A DNA stretch of 64,000 nucleotides, taken from Phallusia mammillata. Taxonomy: Eukaryota > Chordata > Ascidiacea > Phlebobranchia > Ascidiidae. Where the stretch lies: positions 63,815 through 127,814 of the forward strand of contig QLIY01000198.1 of NCBI GenBank assembly GCA_003260075.1, read 5' to 3'. The notes beneath the pieces were generated by a model, which searched no databases, was not told the DNA's origin, and worked only from the letters and a program-made list of their open reading frames with translations. Shown here piece by piece: positions 21,501 to 33,022 of the stretch. Position 1 is the first letter of the stretch; the number at the start of each line of letters is the position of its first letter. Position numbers and translations under genes: made by a program.

Positions 21501-24500
21501 TTAACGTTTAATTATTCCTGAAACAGGCCTAAAATTAGTGCGAAGACAAGGTAAAATACGAGGCAAAAGTCGGACCTAAAACTGGGACCCCTTTCAAAAA
21601 AAAAAAAATCAAAGCCCGAACACGATCTGAAAAGCACGGGACATCTCACAGATCTGATAGTCATTTTGCGGACAAGAAGCTTGGATTGATTTTATGCGTT
21701 TAGCCTTATCCTTCTAAATGTTTGATATAGCCTACTTGCAAACTAGTGGGACTGTTGTTTTTCAAACCATGCGTTTTAAGCATTGGTTTTCACAATGTTC
21801 AAACCTGTGCCACCCAAAAACAAAAACTAAAGTTTCATGCACACCAGCATCACGCCAAACAACATTTTGAGGCACATCCACAGTTTTACAAGCAAATGTA
21901 TTAAGGGAAAAGTGTTGATGCTCTCTTAACACTTTTAAATCTCACCTGACATTCCCATTGACAAGGCAGCGGGTATCACAGAAGCCAATCCGTCAGCATA
22001 AGAAAAATCGACGTTTTGATCGCCGGCCCAGTTCACAAGTGTATATCCAGGAGATCGGCCAAAACCTAATGACAAATTTTGCGTTATGTATGTGCAAAAG
22101 AAAAGCAAGAATTTTGCTCATGAAAGTTTAAAATAGGATTCATGCAGTTTAACTTAGGCGTGGTGCATTTCCATATCTGTTTTTTTCCGCAAATGAAATA
22201 TGCCAAAAGACGATTTTCAACATAAGTATTGGGGCATATTTTGGGGTCTGCCGAAAACCTTCACCAACGCCAGTAATTCACGAAGGTTGTTCTGTGGTTG
22301 ATTTGGAACAAACTTCGGAGAGCCATGCTGAGAGCCATTTTTAACACTAAAAGGAACGATTGGGGCTTGGGGTATCTGCTCTGTTTGCGACAGAAAGTTC
22401 AGTACTTGTACTAAGCCACGCCAGCAGGACGTAAGGAGAATGTTGTGTTACATTGAGCGATATTTGGTGCAAGAATGTCGCCACTTGAGCATTTCTTTTC
22501 AGTTTTGCCCACTTTTCAGATTGGACTGTTCTGTGTAGCTATGTATTGTTTGCTTTCATGCATTGCACTTGGGACACTTTTTTATTCAACAAAACCGAAA
22601 ATTCTTACCAGATCGCATAAAGATAAATGTGTCGTTAATTTTCTCGGCTTCGGTGACCGCTTCTTTGTTGAGTTTTGCCCACAGTTCGGAGTAAGAATTG
22701 TGCATGCCTTTTGGCGACCTTCCATTAAAATATACGGCGTCCTCGGCAGGAATATATTCGCCGCCAAAATCTGCCATCCACCCCGAAAATCCAAACTCAA
22801 GCATGCCCTGTATCAAACCACAAGTCAATTAAACGTAGTAAAAAAGATATGCAATTAAGCGCATATTACATTAGCAGGTTTTAATTTTGAAATTCGACAA
22901 GCTAAATTCTTACCTTAAGGACATTCTTGTACCACTTGTAAGCATCAGGATTTGTAAGATCAACAGTACCGCAGTCAAACTCGCCAAAGTCGACTAACTG
23001 CGTTTTGCCTGAAAAAAAAACAGTGTTCGAGTTTAATAGTAACATGTTAAATCAAATGCTTTTTAATGTTTCTCAACCTCGGGGCGCGATCCTCAAAGGG
23101 GTCGCCAAGCACTTTTGAGGGGGGTCGCGAAGACGCAACCCAATGATTTTATCCGCGTTATAAAAACTTTCCCCGTGACTTCTGTGCAGCATAGCAGCTC
23201 ACACGGCAGTTTGATTTTAAATTGGCACAGCAGCATTTGCGATTACATACTTTTATCAATTTGGTTTTTGGCTTTTTTGACATGAAAGGCAAGAAAAAGC
23301 GAACTTGTTTATGGTGATGTGAGCCATAACCATAATTTTAAGGGCTTGCTGCAGTACAAAATACCAAATTGTTGCAGTGACATTTGTAGTACATGTATGA
23401 TGATCACATTCTGGTAGTAAAACTTCATTTATGTGTTTGTTAAAGGGTCGCGCTGTGTTAGAAAACCTCTTAAGGAGGTCGCAAAGTAAAAAAGGTTGAC
23501 CACTATATATTTATCTCACCGGTTTCCTTGCTTTTGATAAAGAAACCTTGTGCGTCGGCGTCTTGGTACATTGGACTGTCTTTAATGACGTGTGGGTTGA
23601 TATAAGAGAGAAATCGTATGCCAAGTTTCCGCATTCTCTGTAGGTTTGCACTCAGTTATTATGTTTCGAATATTTTGACTCCTAACTGATTGATGCAATC
23701 GTCTAACCTTAATTTCCACATCAAGTCGGGGATACATGGTCGGATCCCATTGCCAATTCCAATACACACGCTTGCCGAATGATGTCACGAACTTTCCTGA
23801 CCAGTCCTGGATCCAAATTCCGCTTACTTTTACGCCACCGCTTTGCAGTTCTTCCACCTTTTGCAACACCTGTCAAAAAAATTTCTTTAAAGTTCCAGCG
23901 GATCTGAGAAATCGCTTTTTTGTTTTCGAATATTCTTAATTAGAGTGTTAATTTCTTTAAGATAGATTGGCAACTTTGGAAGAGCTACTAACACCATACC
24001 TCACGGCAGATCCACATTTAGCTAATTTTCGATAGGCGGCGCAAAGAGCTGAATTTAGCGGCTGAAGAGGGGTAGAGTTAAAGATGTAACATTCTATGTT
24101 GGCGCTCGTAGCGAGCGGACGCAATCAAGTAATGGATAAAGGTCCAAGTTTTGCGCAAGTCACGCAACAAAAGGGTGGGGGCTATTTAAAGAGGCCCACC
24201 TGTCTAAGTTTTAAAACGAGAAATCAAAGTAAAAGAGATGATATTTTGAATATCATAGAAAAAGAGAGTTTCTCTGTCAAAAAACTGATTGGAATCTCAG
24301 AAAGAAAAGGAAACCTAGTCGACATAACATGCACTACAAGAAAAGATGTTTTAGAATTGTTTGAAAAACTGGTTCAGGTAGAAACAATTTATTCCGTTCG
24401 ACTCTACGAATCTGATAAGCTTAATGTGGCTGTAGGATGGGTGCCTATACCTTTCCCCAACGAAGAAATCAAAACAGAATTTCAAAAAAGATTCGGAGAA

Positions 24501-27500
24501 GTGAAGAATATCCAGCACCGAAAAGATAAGAATGGTTTACTAACTGGAATGAGAATTGTTACGCTAGACAAAGCTGACGTGGAAAAAAATCCAATACCTA
24601 GTTACGTGACATTACATGGTTATGAGTTTTATTGTACATATAACGGCCAGCAAATAACCTGCAAATATTGCTCAGAAGTTGGACATAAACAGCAAGACTG
24701 CCCAAAAAGAATACAAGACTACCCAAAACTCTCAGAAACAAGCAAAAAGGTAAACCAAGAAGGCAAGGATTGCACCGCTTCTGATAAGAAACGAAACAAC
24801 TTGGACGGCGCGGGAGAAGATAAGGGCACTATTGACTCGAACGGGACAACAATAGATTTGGAAACCGTCCACACCCCAAGCGAAACAGCAGAAAAGGAGA
24901 TAAGAAAACCCGAAACTAACTTGCCTGATGAACAGCTAATTAACGGATCGCTTTTGGAAACTAAAAATAGGTCATCAAGGAAACGGCACCAACGAAGCCC
25001 AACCGAAGGAAACCTACATCAAGCGAAATCGATAAGTCTAAGTGAACTAAAAATACCAATTTCCTGCCCGAAATGTAAAGAAGAGAGCTACGTAACAGAA
25101 AAAAATTCAACATTCTTCTGCTGGAAATGTTCATCGGAGTTCAACATTGCTGCATCGTGCTGCAACGAAATTGATAGATTTTTGGTCCCCGATAGGGAGG
25201 TGAAAACTAACTGTGTCACATGCCACCAACCCATGAGAAGGATGCCGTGCTGCCACAAGTTTCAGCCGGAGTACCAAACAGATGAAAGAACTTTCGAATG
25301 CGTGGAATGCAGAAGGTATTCAATGTTTTGCATTTGTAAAACTGTTAACGCTATACCAAAACGGACAATGACTACTAACTGTGTGAATAATGCATGCAAA
25401 TATACGCTTGTCCACTGTAGCTGTGGGAAAATAACATCTCAGTTAATGGGACCTAACAACCCGTACTTGTGCGATTGTGGCTTTGAATATGAATATGATA
25501 TAGACATTGGTGTAGAACGTATTTAAATGCCTCTCACTGTAATAACCTACAACGTAGCAGGGTTGCGAAACACTAGGAAACGGCGAAGCGTCTTTCATTT
25601 TTTAAGACAAAAAAAGTTCGATATAATGTGTCTACAAGAAACGCACTCATCTGCATCAAATCTCAAGCAATGGGAGTTAGAATGGGGCGGGGAAATTGTA
25701 GTTTCGCATGGCACAACAAAAAGTAAAGGAGTGGCGGTTTTGTTTTCCAAAAACCTTTCCTACCTGAAACACGACGTGACTGTTGATAACCACGGACGTT
25801 ATATAATCATTGAGCTTGAAATAAATGACCAGCAGCGCATAACGCTGTGCAATCTCTATGGGCCCAACCAGGACAACCCGCAGTTCTACGAAAACGTCTT
25901 TCGGGTTGTAGCTGATAAAAGCGCTAAAAGCGGAACCGAAAATATGGTTTTAGTTGGTGACTTTAACTGCGTACTCAATGATGAGCTAGACAAGACAGGA
26001 GGTAGAGCAATGCACACTAACCAACGCGCAAAAACTACCATCTTACAAGCTATGGAAAACCTTGAATTATATGACGTATTTCGTATCAAACATCCCAAGG
26101 CGAAACATTACACGCGCACACAAACTAACCCGCACACGGCTAGTAGGCTTGATTTTGTGCTTGTCACAAACGAACTACTAAACAAGACAACCCATATTCA
26201 AATTGACCCAAGCACGCAATCGGACCACAGTATTGTTAGACTTACACTCAACCTTGATAAAATACCCAGGGGTAGAGGCTACTGGAAATTCAATACATCC
26301 TTATTAGAAGACCGGAAATTTGTAGAAAATACCAAAAAATGGATCGCTGAATTCATCAAAAATAATGATAACGGGGAAGTATCTCCGCAAATCCTGTGGG
26401 AAGCACTAAAATGCAATCTTCGCGGTTGCATTATAAAATATGCAAGCGAAAAGAAACGAAAAGCTAAAGCAAAACAGACAGAGCTGGAAAATATACTTAA
26501 TGAAATGCGAAAATTACCCCAACCCCATGATGAGCGCACAACCAGCGAAATCGCAGTTACTCAAGAAAAATATGATGATATTATTGAAAAGTACAGCAAA
26601 AGCGCAATAATACGAAGTAGAGCGCGATGGGCTGAATATGGAGGTAAAAATAATGCATACTTTCTAAACCTCGAAAAACGGAGAATGGAAAAGAAAGCCA
26701 TTACGCGATTAAACTCAACTTCGAAGATAGAAACGGACCAAAATACAATTTTACGCACCCTTCAAGAGTATTTTAAAACGTTGTACAGCGCGAGCAAAGA
26801 CCCGTTGTGCACCACCAGCAAAATATACGATTATATTAATAACATAGCATGCCCAACACTGGACGAGGAAAAAGCGCGTATGTGTGAGGGAAAATTGACC
26901 GCCGAGAAATGCTTAGAAGCCCTCAGGACAATGAAAAATAACAATCCCCGGGACTAGACGGTTTACCAGCGGAATTTTACAAAACGTTCTGGAAAGAATT
27001 AAAACACTTACTGGTGAACGCACTTAACAACGCATTCGAGACAGGTTCTTTTGGTGGACAAATGGCTTGGGGTGTAGTAACCTTAATTCCTAAACAAGAG
27101 AAAGATCCTCTATACGCGGAAAACTATCGTCCGATAACTTTACTGAACGCTGACTATAAGATAGCAGCCAAAGCGATCAATAGCCGTATCAAAAATGTGC
27201 TTCCGACAATCATCGCCCCCGAACAGACGGGCTTTGTCAGGGGCAGGTACATAGGAGATAACATAAGAACGCTTTTTAATATTTGGGATCACGTTGCCGA
27301 GCAAGGAACGTCGGGGGCCTTTTTGTTTTTAGATATTTGTAAAGCGTTCGACTCTGTGAATTGGGACTTTCTTAATGCAGCGTGCTCAAAATTTGGTTTT
27401 GGAAACGACTTGTGCAGGTGGATAAAAACGTTTTATGCGGACTCGAAGTGCTTGATTATAAACAATAACCACATGTCAAATCCTGTCAGGGTTGAAAGGG

Positions 27501-30500
27501 GTGTTCGTCAAGGTGACCCGTTGTCCCCTTCGCTTTTCGTACTCGCAATAGAATTTCTAGCCTTGGCAATTAAAGGGAACAAAAACGTAAAAGGAATCAG
27601 TATAGGAAAACAGGAAGTAAAAATTTCGCTATTTGCTGACGACGCCTTACTTTTTCTAGATGGGTCGGAAAGCAGCTTTCGCGCAGCATTTGATGAGGCA
27701 AATGTATTTGGTATGCACACTGGCTGCAATATAAATCTCACAAAATCAAGTGCAATGCACATAGGCAAGGTAGAGACAAACCCTAAATACTACCTGAAAT
27801 CAGAAGGTTTAACCTGGCCTAAAACTTTCGTTAAGTACCTCGGAGTTAAAATTCCTACCACCAGATGTAGTGGTAACCTGTTTACACTAAACTTTGAATC
27901 TGTAAGTAAGGAAATTCAATCTGTAACAAAACCGTGGTTGGCAAGGTCACTTTCCTTATTGGGTCGAGTGATTATTATCAAAACGTTGGCGATACCCAAG
28001 CTACTTTACAAACTAAGTGTTTTGCCTGTAAATATACCTCGACCGTTTTTAAAAGAAATTAAAAGAAAACTTTTCACCTTTTTATGGGGCTCAAACTGGG
28101 AGAGAGTAGCAAGGAACAAACTGTGCTGTAAAATTGAAGAGGGAGGGATAAATATGATAGACGTGGAAGCCTACGTCAAATCAATACGTTTTTCTTGGAT
28201 AAGAAAACTATTCGATACTGCTTATGTCTCGCTTTGGAAAAGCATCGAAACGAATATTACTTCTCTACATACCATGATATGCATCGCAGCCACCAATCTA
28301 AAACCAACCCATAAACAAGTTAAAAAACTGACACCCCTCAGGACGTTTTGGTCATCGGTCGACCTTTGGAAAGATTGCGTAACCCAGTTTTGGCAGCAGC
28401 CCACTGTTTACAACAACTGCATGTGGTTAAATAGAAGTGTACTGTTCAAGCGAAAACCAATCGCCTACGAGAATTTCGTTAACGCTGGGATACTTGAATA
28501 CCACCAAATTATTGACAACAAATCGGAATATCAAACTTTCAATAAACTTTGCGAAATTTACGATTTGGCAAACAACAGTAAAAATCATTCTGACTACCAG
28601 TGTCTAATCGCGGCTATTCCCACTACATGGGAAACACACACCTCAAGTAAAATCTACAGACAAACTTCCACTGAAAAAATATTGGCAGGTATACGCAACA
28701 AATTACCAAATAGCAAAAATGCATACCAGTTTTTCGCGTCAATAAACCTACAGCGGCCGACAAAGCAAGAAAATAAATGGGAGGAGATTTTACAATGGGA
28801 ACCGCTCACCACTGAAAAATGGGGAGAAATGTACAAAAATCTATACGATTGCACAGTGGAAACAAAATTACGCTCCTTCCAAATTAAGATTAATCTTAGG
28901 GCTATTGTTCTAAACGACACCCTTTATGGCTTCGGGATTGCTGATGCTGATGAGTGCACTTTTTGCGGCGTGTGCAAAGAAACTATGTTACATTTATTTT
29001 GTGAATGTGTATGTATACAGGCATACTGGGAAAATGTTAGTTCATGGATCGACAGTGTTCTAGGCTGCCGAATCGTTTTAAATAATGGTATAAAAACGTT
29101 TGGACTTCATAATGAAAAAATGGATCACTATTTTTTGAAACTTGTTAATTGTATGCTTTTAAACGCCAGATTTGTCATCTACAGATGTAAACTACAAAAA
29201 CTGAAACCAAGAGTAGACATGTTTGTCTACCAAGTGAAACGAGTTAAAGATGTAAATTTTTGAAAATTTTACCTTAGAAACTAAGCATATGGTTTTAAAT
29301 GGGTTAAGTGCTCTTTGCCTCCACCTATCTTAAAATAGTTAAATGTGGGTCTGCCGTGAGGTATGGTGTTAGTAGATTTTCTCACAACTTTTGTCAAGAT
29401 TTCACTGTCGTGCGCGTCCGGAAAAGGGGTTAAAAACACTAATTTGGATCCATTTTTTACCTCGTCAGTTCCACCTTGTACGCCAATAACTGCACCGTTG
29501 TACAGCCATTCAGGCGGTGTCGGTTGTCTGCCCAGAAAATCCGTAAGTCGTTCAAGTAGCTGTTTCCACGTCACCGCTGTGTTGAAGTGAAATTTTGCTT
29601 GTGCAATGTCTTCCCACAGTTCCAGCTCATGACAATTTTCGTTCCTGGGTAATAATGAACAATATAGGGACAATTGCTGAATCGAAAGAATTGTGACAGA
29701 TACCATCAGTTTGTCGGTTAGTTCACGATGTTTATTGTTTTACAGTTTTTGTCAGAGCAGACCACACCAAAAACGGAAATACGCAACGGGGGTAAAATTT
29801 GACAATTTTGAGAAGCAAATATAAGAAAACACATGTGCTTTGTTTAATGTGAAACTAGATTGAGTTTTCACTTCGGCAGCAGTAAAATTTATTAGATTAC
29901 CAAGATTGAAATTGAACATTAATCAAATAACGGAACTTGTTACATGACCTTGTTTACAACATTTTCTATTCTGGAAATGTTGTCACACAACCACTTTTTC
30001 AAGGTCTTACGTGAGATTAACGAGGCTGAAGAACGAGAAATCAAGGTGCATGAAATACATTCGATCCGATACAAAGGTTGGTTGCGGCCAATAAGTAGTG
30101 TGATAGTCTCCGCCAGCACCGGCGATTAGGTCTGCAAATATTGACAAACCGATTCGGTTACTCTTTAATAAAGCATAAGAAAGTTTAGTAGCATTTTTTG
30201 CATTGGATGTATCCAGTGGTGGGATTCCCCCCCCCCCGTTCTGTCACAAAAGTCATATTTTTCAGCCGGTTTTGTTACAAAAAGTTCATTGACAGTAACC
30301 GGTAATGCTAACGGGTTCGCTGATCTCATGAAATTTCGCGAGACGGTTCCATAGAACTGGTGCGAACCTGCTGAATCCCACCACTGGATGTATCTCTTTA
30401 AAGGGTTTAGCATTTGGTATATTTCTCACCAGCAAAGTATGTAACTAGGGTGCTTTTATTGCGACCAACACCCTGCTCCCTTGCCCACATTGGGTAGCTG

Positions 30501-31779
30501 CGACCTCGCAAAGAAAAATAGCTGAATTGCTCGCCTCCTGCAAACAATTGTATAGCTTTTAGGGCACACAATTTAAAGTGATGAAAACAGACAATACACA
30601 GATACTGGAAATGTATGACAACAGCGTTTTTGGCATTGTTTTGGTTCCCCCCCCCCCACCAACACCCTGCTCCCTTGCCCACATTGGGTAGCTGCGACCT
30701 CGCAACGAGAAATAGCTGAATTGCTCGCCCCCTGCAAGCAATTGTATAGCTTTTAGGGCACACAATTTAAAACAGACAATACACAGATACTGGAAATGCA
30801 TGACAACAGCATTTTTGGCATTGTTTTGGTTAAAAAAATTAACACAGTAATATCTCCCAAACTGTATATCTTAGTGGACACTCCTAAAAGCATGTTTCTT
30901 GTTTAGGAATAAAAAGAATAATCTTGAACAACAGGCCATCTTAGTAAATCTTAGAGTACAACTATAGTTTTTAGTGTTTTAGTTGTTAAAAAAATTGTTT
31001 TGTACATATTAGACCATACCTCCATAAATAGTTTCTTTGACGTCTGCCCAAAATTTCAGCCACAATCGATTGTATTCACCACCAGTAATTTTGTCGACAG
31101 ATATTGTAGAAATCATTCCTTCATTTGAAAACTTTAAATATATCTGCAAAGAAAATGCTCTGTGACAATATTTTTTACCATTTTTACATTTGTTACCAGC
31201 AGTTAACTATTTGTCATGTTAAAATGTGTTAAGCTTACATATTAAAGTAAAAAAGAAGTATATTTTACAATGATACTTTATATTTTGTTTAAAAAATTGC
31301 AAGGTAAAATGAACTTACACTTGGAGTACCTAGGTCGTGAAAAAAATTTACAATAAAACTTTCATTTGATGCTGATACCACTTCTGTGGAATTAATTTCA
31401 TTGTCTAGAACTTTAAAAGAGTTCAATGACACCCGGTCACTAAGAGTGGAGGAGATGTCAAAATTTCCATGATCGTTTTTGTAACTGAAATGCATTTTGA
31501 ACAAATTTTACTTGTGATAAAAGTTATAAAAAAACTTTTGCGGTTAAATGCAACTAACTTTTATTAAATAAATTTGAGAAGAACAAGTTTGTGTGCTTGC
31601 TTTTATAATACAGCAAATTTTAAATAACTTAAGTATGCTTTAAATTTCATTTTAAATCTCCAACTGTTCACTGAAACTAAACATATTTTATTTTTAATAC
31701 CTAGCGGTACCAACACCCAAATGTACTGCTGGCTGGGCAGATGTGTGCTTTAAAATCAGCCTGTTGTCCAAAAAGATTT
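18532..31779 (-). CDS. GH31 family sulfoquinovosidase-like glycoside hydrolase (N-terminal exon not found)
   Basis: GH31 retaining alpha-glycosidase, closest by eye to bacterial YihQ, which releases sulfoquinovose from plant sulfolipid. Phased exons: 31779-31701, 31484-31319, 31143-31020, 30537-30430, 30131-30011, 29644-29461, 23869-23708, 23637-23520, 23008-22914, 22807-22609, 22065-21946, 20255-20104, 19672-19480 and 18812-18532. Together they give about 700 codons, close to the YihQ length. Key blocks are GGEQFSYFSLRGRSYPMW, WLYNGAVIGVQGGTDE, WMADFGGEY (nucleophile Asp) and MGFTHSDVGGY (acid/base Asp). In IQDWSGKFVTSFGKRVYWNW the spacing Q, +13 R, +16 W matches the sulfonate-binding Gln/Arg/Trp of YihQ as I remember it. 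The first few residues need an upstream exon that I could not place. A second copy of the exon at 30537 (30658-30760) is an assembly duplicate. Confidence 0.88.
18988..19223. mobile_element. hAT-type MITE in a GH31 intron
   Basis: Flanked by CCCTAAAC on both sides (18980-18987 and 19224-19231). The right end is GGTTGCCGACCACTG and the left end CATCAGGGGTCGGCAAAC, with a small change at the tip. The interior (ACCGGTCTTAAAAA, GGTACCGGGCCGCGG) matches the family of the element at 4415-4636. Confidence 0.88.
20379..21229. mobile_element. hAT-type element in a GH31 intron, inflated by two C tracts
   Basis: The ends are CAGTGGTTTTCAACC and GGTTGAGAACCACTG. The flanks TTTTGTAG and CTTTGGGG match at only 5 of 8 bases, so the duplication is weak. 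C tracts at 20794-20805 and 21086-21096 each join repeated segments (about 100 bp each), so the real element is about 200 bp shorter. No transposase is seen. Confidence 0.75.
23065..23505. mobile_element. Degenerate hAT-type element
   Basis: The left terminus TGTTTCTCAACCTCGGGGCGCGATCC and the right terminus GGTCGCAAAGTAAAAAAGGTTGACCACTA are inverted. No target duplication is preserved. It lies in the GH31 intron between exons 23637-23520 and 23008-22914. Confidence 0.6.
23985..24020 (+). repeat. Left inverted-repeat arm flanking the LINE
   Basis: This 36-bp block is the reverse complement of 29340-29375 with one mismatch. Weaker matching continues inward to about 24057. See the arm on the other side of the LINE. 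Confidence 0.9.
24075..29255 (+). mobile_element. LINE (Tx1/L1-like non-LTR retrotransposon) in an antisense orientation inside the GH31 gene
   Basis: The element has two ORFs, a CCHC-type ORF1 and an ORF2 with APE-type endonuclease and reverse transcriptase. A 15-bp direct repeat GAGTTAAAGATGTAA occurs at 24075-24089 and 29241-29255, just outside ORF1 and at the end of ORF2. It has the look of a target-site duplication. If so, the element has almost no 5' UTR, no 3' UTR and no poly-A tail, and the ORF2 stop lies beyond the 3' duplication. It sits within the intron after GH31 exon 29644-29461, which explains why that intron is 5.6 kb. Confidence 0.85.
24096..25526 (+). CDS. LINE ORF1 protein with CCHC knuckle and Cys-rich C-terminal domain
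   Basis: This is a 476-residue nucleic-acid-binding protein of the retrotransposon. An RRM-like region spans about residues 60-165. A CCHC zinc knuckle (CKYCSEVGHKQQDC) is at about 189-202, followed by a basic, low-complexity linker to about 320. Residues 324-461 hold about 20 cysteines in CxxC-type pairs (CPKC, CWKC, CVTC, CVEC, CxC), suggesting several zinc ribbons. That is more than the usual ORF1 of L1 or Tx1 elements. The start could also be the second Met (MDKGPSF). The stop codon is followed directly by the ORF2 ATG in the same frame. Confidence 0.85.
   Translation: MLALVASGRNQVMDKGPSFAQVTQQKGGGYLKRPTCLSFKTRNQSKRDDILNIIEKESFSVKKLIGISERKGNLVDITCTTRKDVLELFEKLVQVETIYSVRLYESDKLNVAVGWVPIPFPNEEIKTEFQKRFGEVKNIQHRKDKNGLLTGMRIVTLDKADVEKNPIPSYVTLHGYEFYCTYNGQQITCKYCSEVGHKQQDCPKRIQDYPKLSETSKKVNQEGKDCTASDKKRNNLDGAGEDKGTIDSNGTTIDLETVHTPSETAEKEIRKPETNLPDEQLINGSLLETKNRSSRKRHQRSPTEGNLHQAKSISLSELKIPISCPKCKEESYVTEKNSTFFCWKCSSEFNIAASCCNEIDRFLVPDREVKTNCVTCHQPMRRMPCCHKFQPEYQTDERTFECVECRRYSMFCICKTVNAIPKRTMTTNCVNNACKYTLVHCSCGKITSQLMGPNNPYLCDCGFEYEYDIDIGVERI
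25527..29263 (+). pseudogene. LINE ORF2: APE endonuclease and reverse transcriptase, one frameshift
   Basis: The first part (to 26957) has endonuclease motifs TYNVAGL, QETH, GDFNC, SRLDFVL and SDHS, then the RGRGYWKFN block common to Tx1/L1 elements. The frame breaks near 26940-26945, just before the conserved PGLDGLPAEFY block. It continues in another frame to 29263 with TLIPKQ, NYRPITLLNADYKI, FLDICKAFDSVNW, GVRQGDPLSPSLF and FADDALLFL. The C-terminus has the Cys/His motif CTFCGVCKETMLHLFCEC. A single missing base in an A/C-rich run would explain the break, so it may be a recent mutation or a sequence error. Both parts are otherwise open, so the copy is young. Confidence 0.88.
29340..29375 (-). 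repeat. Right inverted-repeat arm flanking the LINE
   Basis: Reverse complement of 23985-24020 at 35 of 36 positions, with weaker matching inward to about 29303. With the left arm it forms a palindrome into whose loop the LINE appears to have inserted. It lies inside the GH31 intron, just past the donor of exon 29644-29461. Confidence 0.9.
30214..30386. mobile_element. hAT-type MITE, CAGTGGTGGGATTC family
   Basis: The termini are CAGTGGTGGGATTC and GAATCCCACCACTG, and GATGTATC is duplicated perfectly (30206-30213 and 30387-30394). A C tract (30227-30237) replaces part of its left side. A sister copy lies at 63522-63701. Confidence 0.92.
30428..30832. repeat. C tract (30647-30657) joining two copies of a GH31 exon and flank
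   Basis: The exon coding EQFSYFSLRGRSYPMWAREQ and the following intron are present on both sides of the tract with scattered substitutions. Only the left copy has an intact continuation (GRNKSTLVTYFA) with a donor. Confidence 0.85.
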
Positions 31780-33022
31780 CTAAAATGAAATGGTATTAGT
31801 CATACAACACAACAGTTTTTTACAATTTGTGTGTTTACCAAGGCTGTGAATATTTTTCTTGAATGTAAACAAACCACATGTTGTTTCAACATTCCATGTG
31901 ATTGCAAAAATTGCCAAGGATACACTAATGATTTGCATCAATACGGTTTTGCTCTACAATGAACAATATCACAACACAGGATGCAAAAAAATCTGGTAAA
32001 AACAGTATTAGTCAAACAACAAAAAGTTACTACACAAATAGTGGAACACAACACACTCAATGATTGTCTACAAAAAAAGTAAAACTACTTTGCATCAAAC
32101 AGAGGTAAAAATCATGCAGCATGCATCTGCTAAGAATAATGTAATACAAATGGTTGTTTTGTTTGCAAATAGTATTTTTTTAAAAATTTTCATTCGGACA
32201 GGACAATTCGCTAAAAAATAAAACCTGGGCACAAATTACTTGCGAACTACCTAAATGTGATAAAACTACACATCATACACACCAAATATTTGGTTTCCAC
32301 TACACATGGCCTGTAAATTAATCCATTTGCACAAGATACTTGATAACTTGCGAACTACCAAGATAACTTGCTGTTTTCTAACAAATGTTATGTAAAAATA
32401 TATTAATACATTTTTTTCATCATTAAAGTATTCAAAGAGTATGTACAGACCTTCATATCTTCTACAACTAGAAACATAATGCACAACATAACATCGACAA
32501 ACAAACGTTTGCAGAATGATGTTTCCGAACCGACGCCCTCAAAACGCCCCTGTTTCCTGAGCAAATTCTGCCAAACCTTTGCTTTTCGCGGGTCAGTACA
32601 AAGGTCAGCCAATGAGCCAAGTGTGTTAAAACTGCTGATGCATTGAATTCCTGTTGACATTTCGTTTGAAGATCATATTTTGGCAATATCCAATTGAAAA
32701 AATAAGTCATGTTTTAAATTTAGGCTACATTTTAAACGACAACACTTAAATACTGAATGTAGGCTACTATTAAAATTACTAGCTATAAAATATCATTTCT
32801 GTGAGATGGCGTTACCGTGTTTTATAGTAGCCTATTACAACGGTCTTCAAATATTTTTGGAGCTAGTCTTAACGTCCAGCTACCTAAAGTAAAGAAAAGC
32901 AACTAATTAAGACCATTTTTTTGCATTGTAAGAAATACAAGCTAAGTGTTCCAAGAAACATATGCTCAGTGTTTCAAGTCAAACACCTCATCCGAAATCG
33001 TGATACAGATGCCCAAGGTTGG
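31780..33022. other. Upstream region of the GH31 gene
   Basis: The first coding exon of the GH31 gene must lie here, but I could not fix it. The donor GATATGAAG/GTCTGT at 32453 has the right phase for the next exon only in a frame with no nearby ATG. No other gene is recognisable. Confidence 0.4.

Noticed and set aside
29281-29460. Extension of the GH31 exon past 29461 (residues after GGTDE, to the stop at 29281)
   Set aside because: A GT donor follows GGTDE, and the next conserved residues resume at 23869. The extension reads into the inverted-repeat arm.
32403-32660. First exon of the GH31 gene starting MSTGIQ
   Set aside because: Its frame meets the donor at 32453 in phase 0, but the next exon needs phase 1, so the junction gives a stop.
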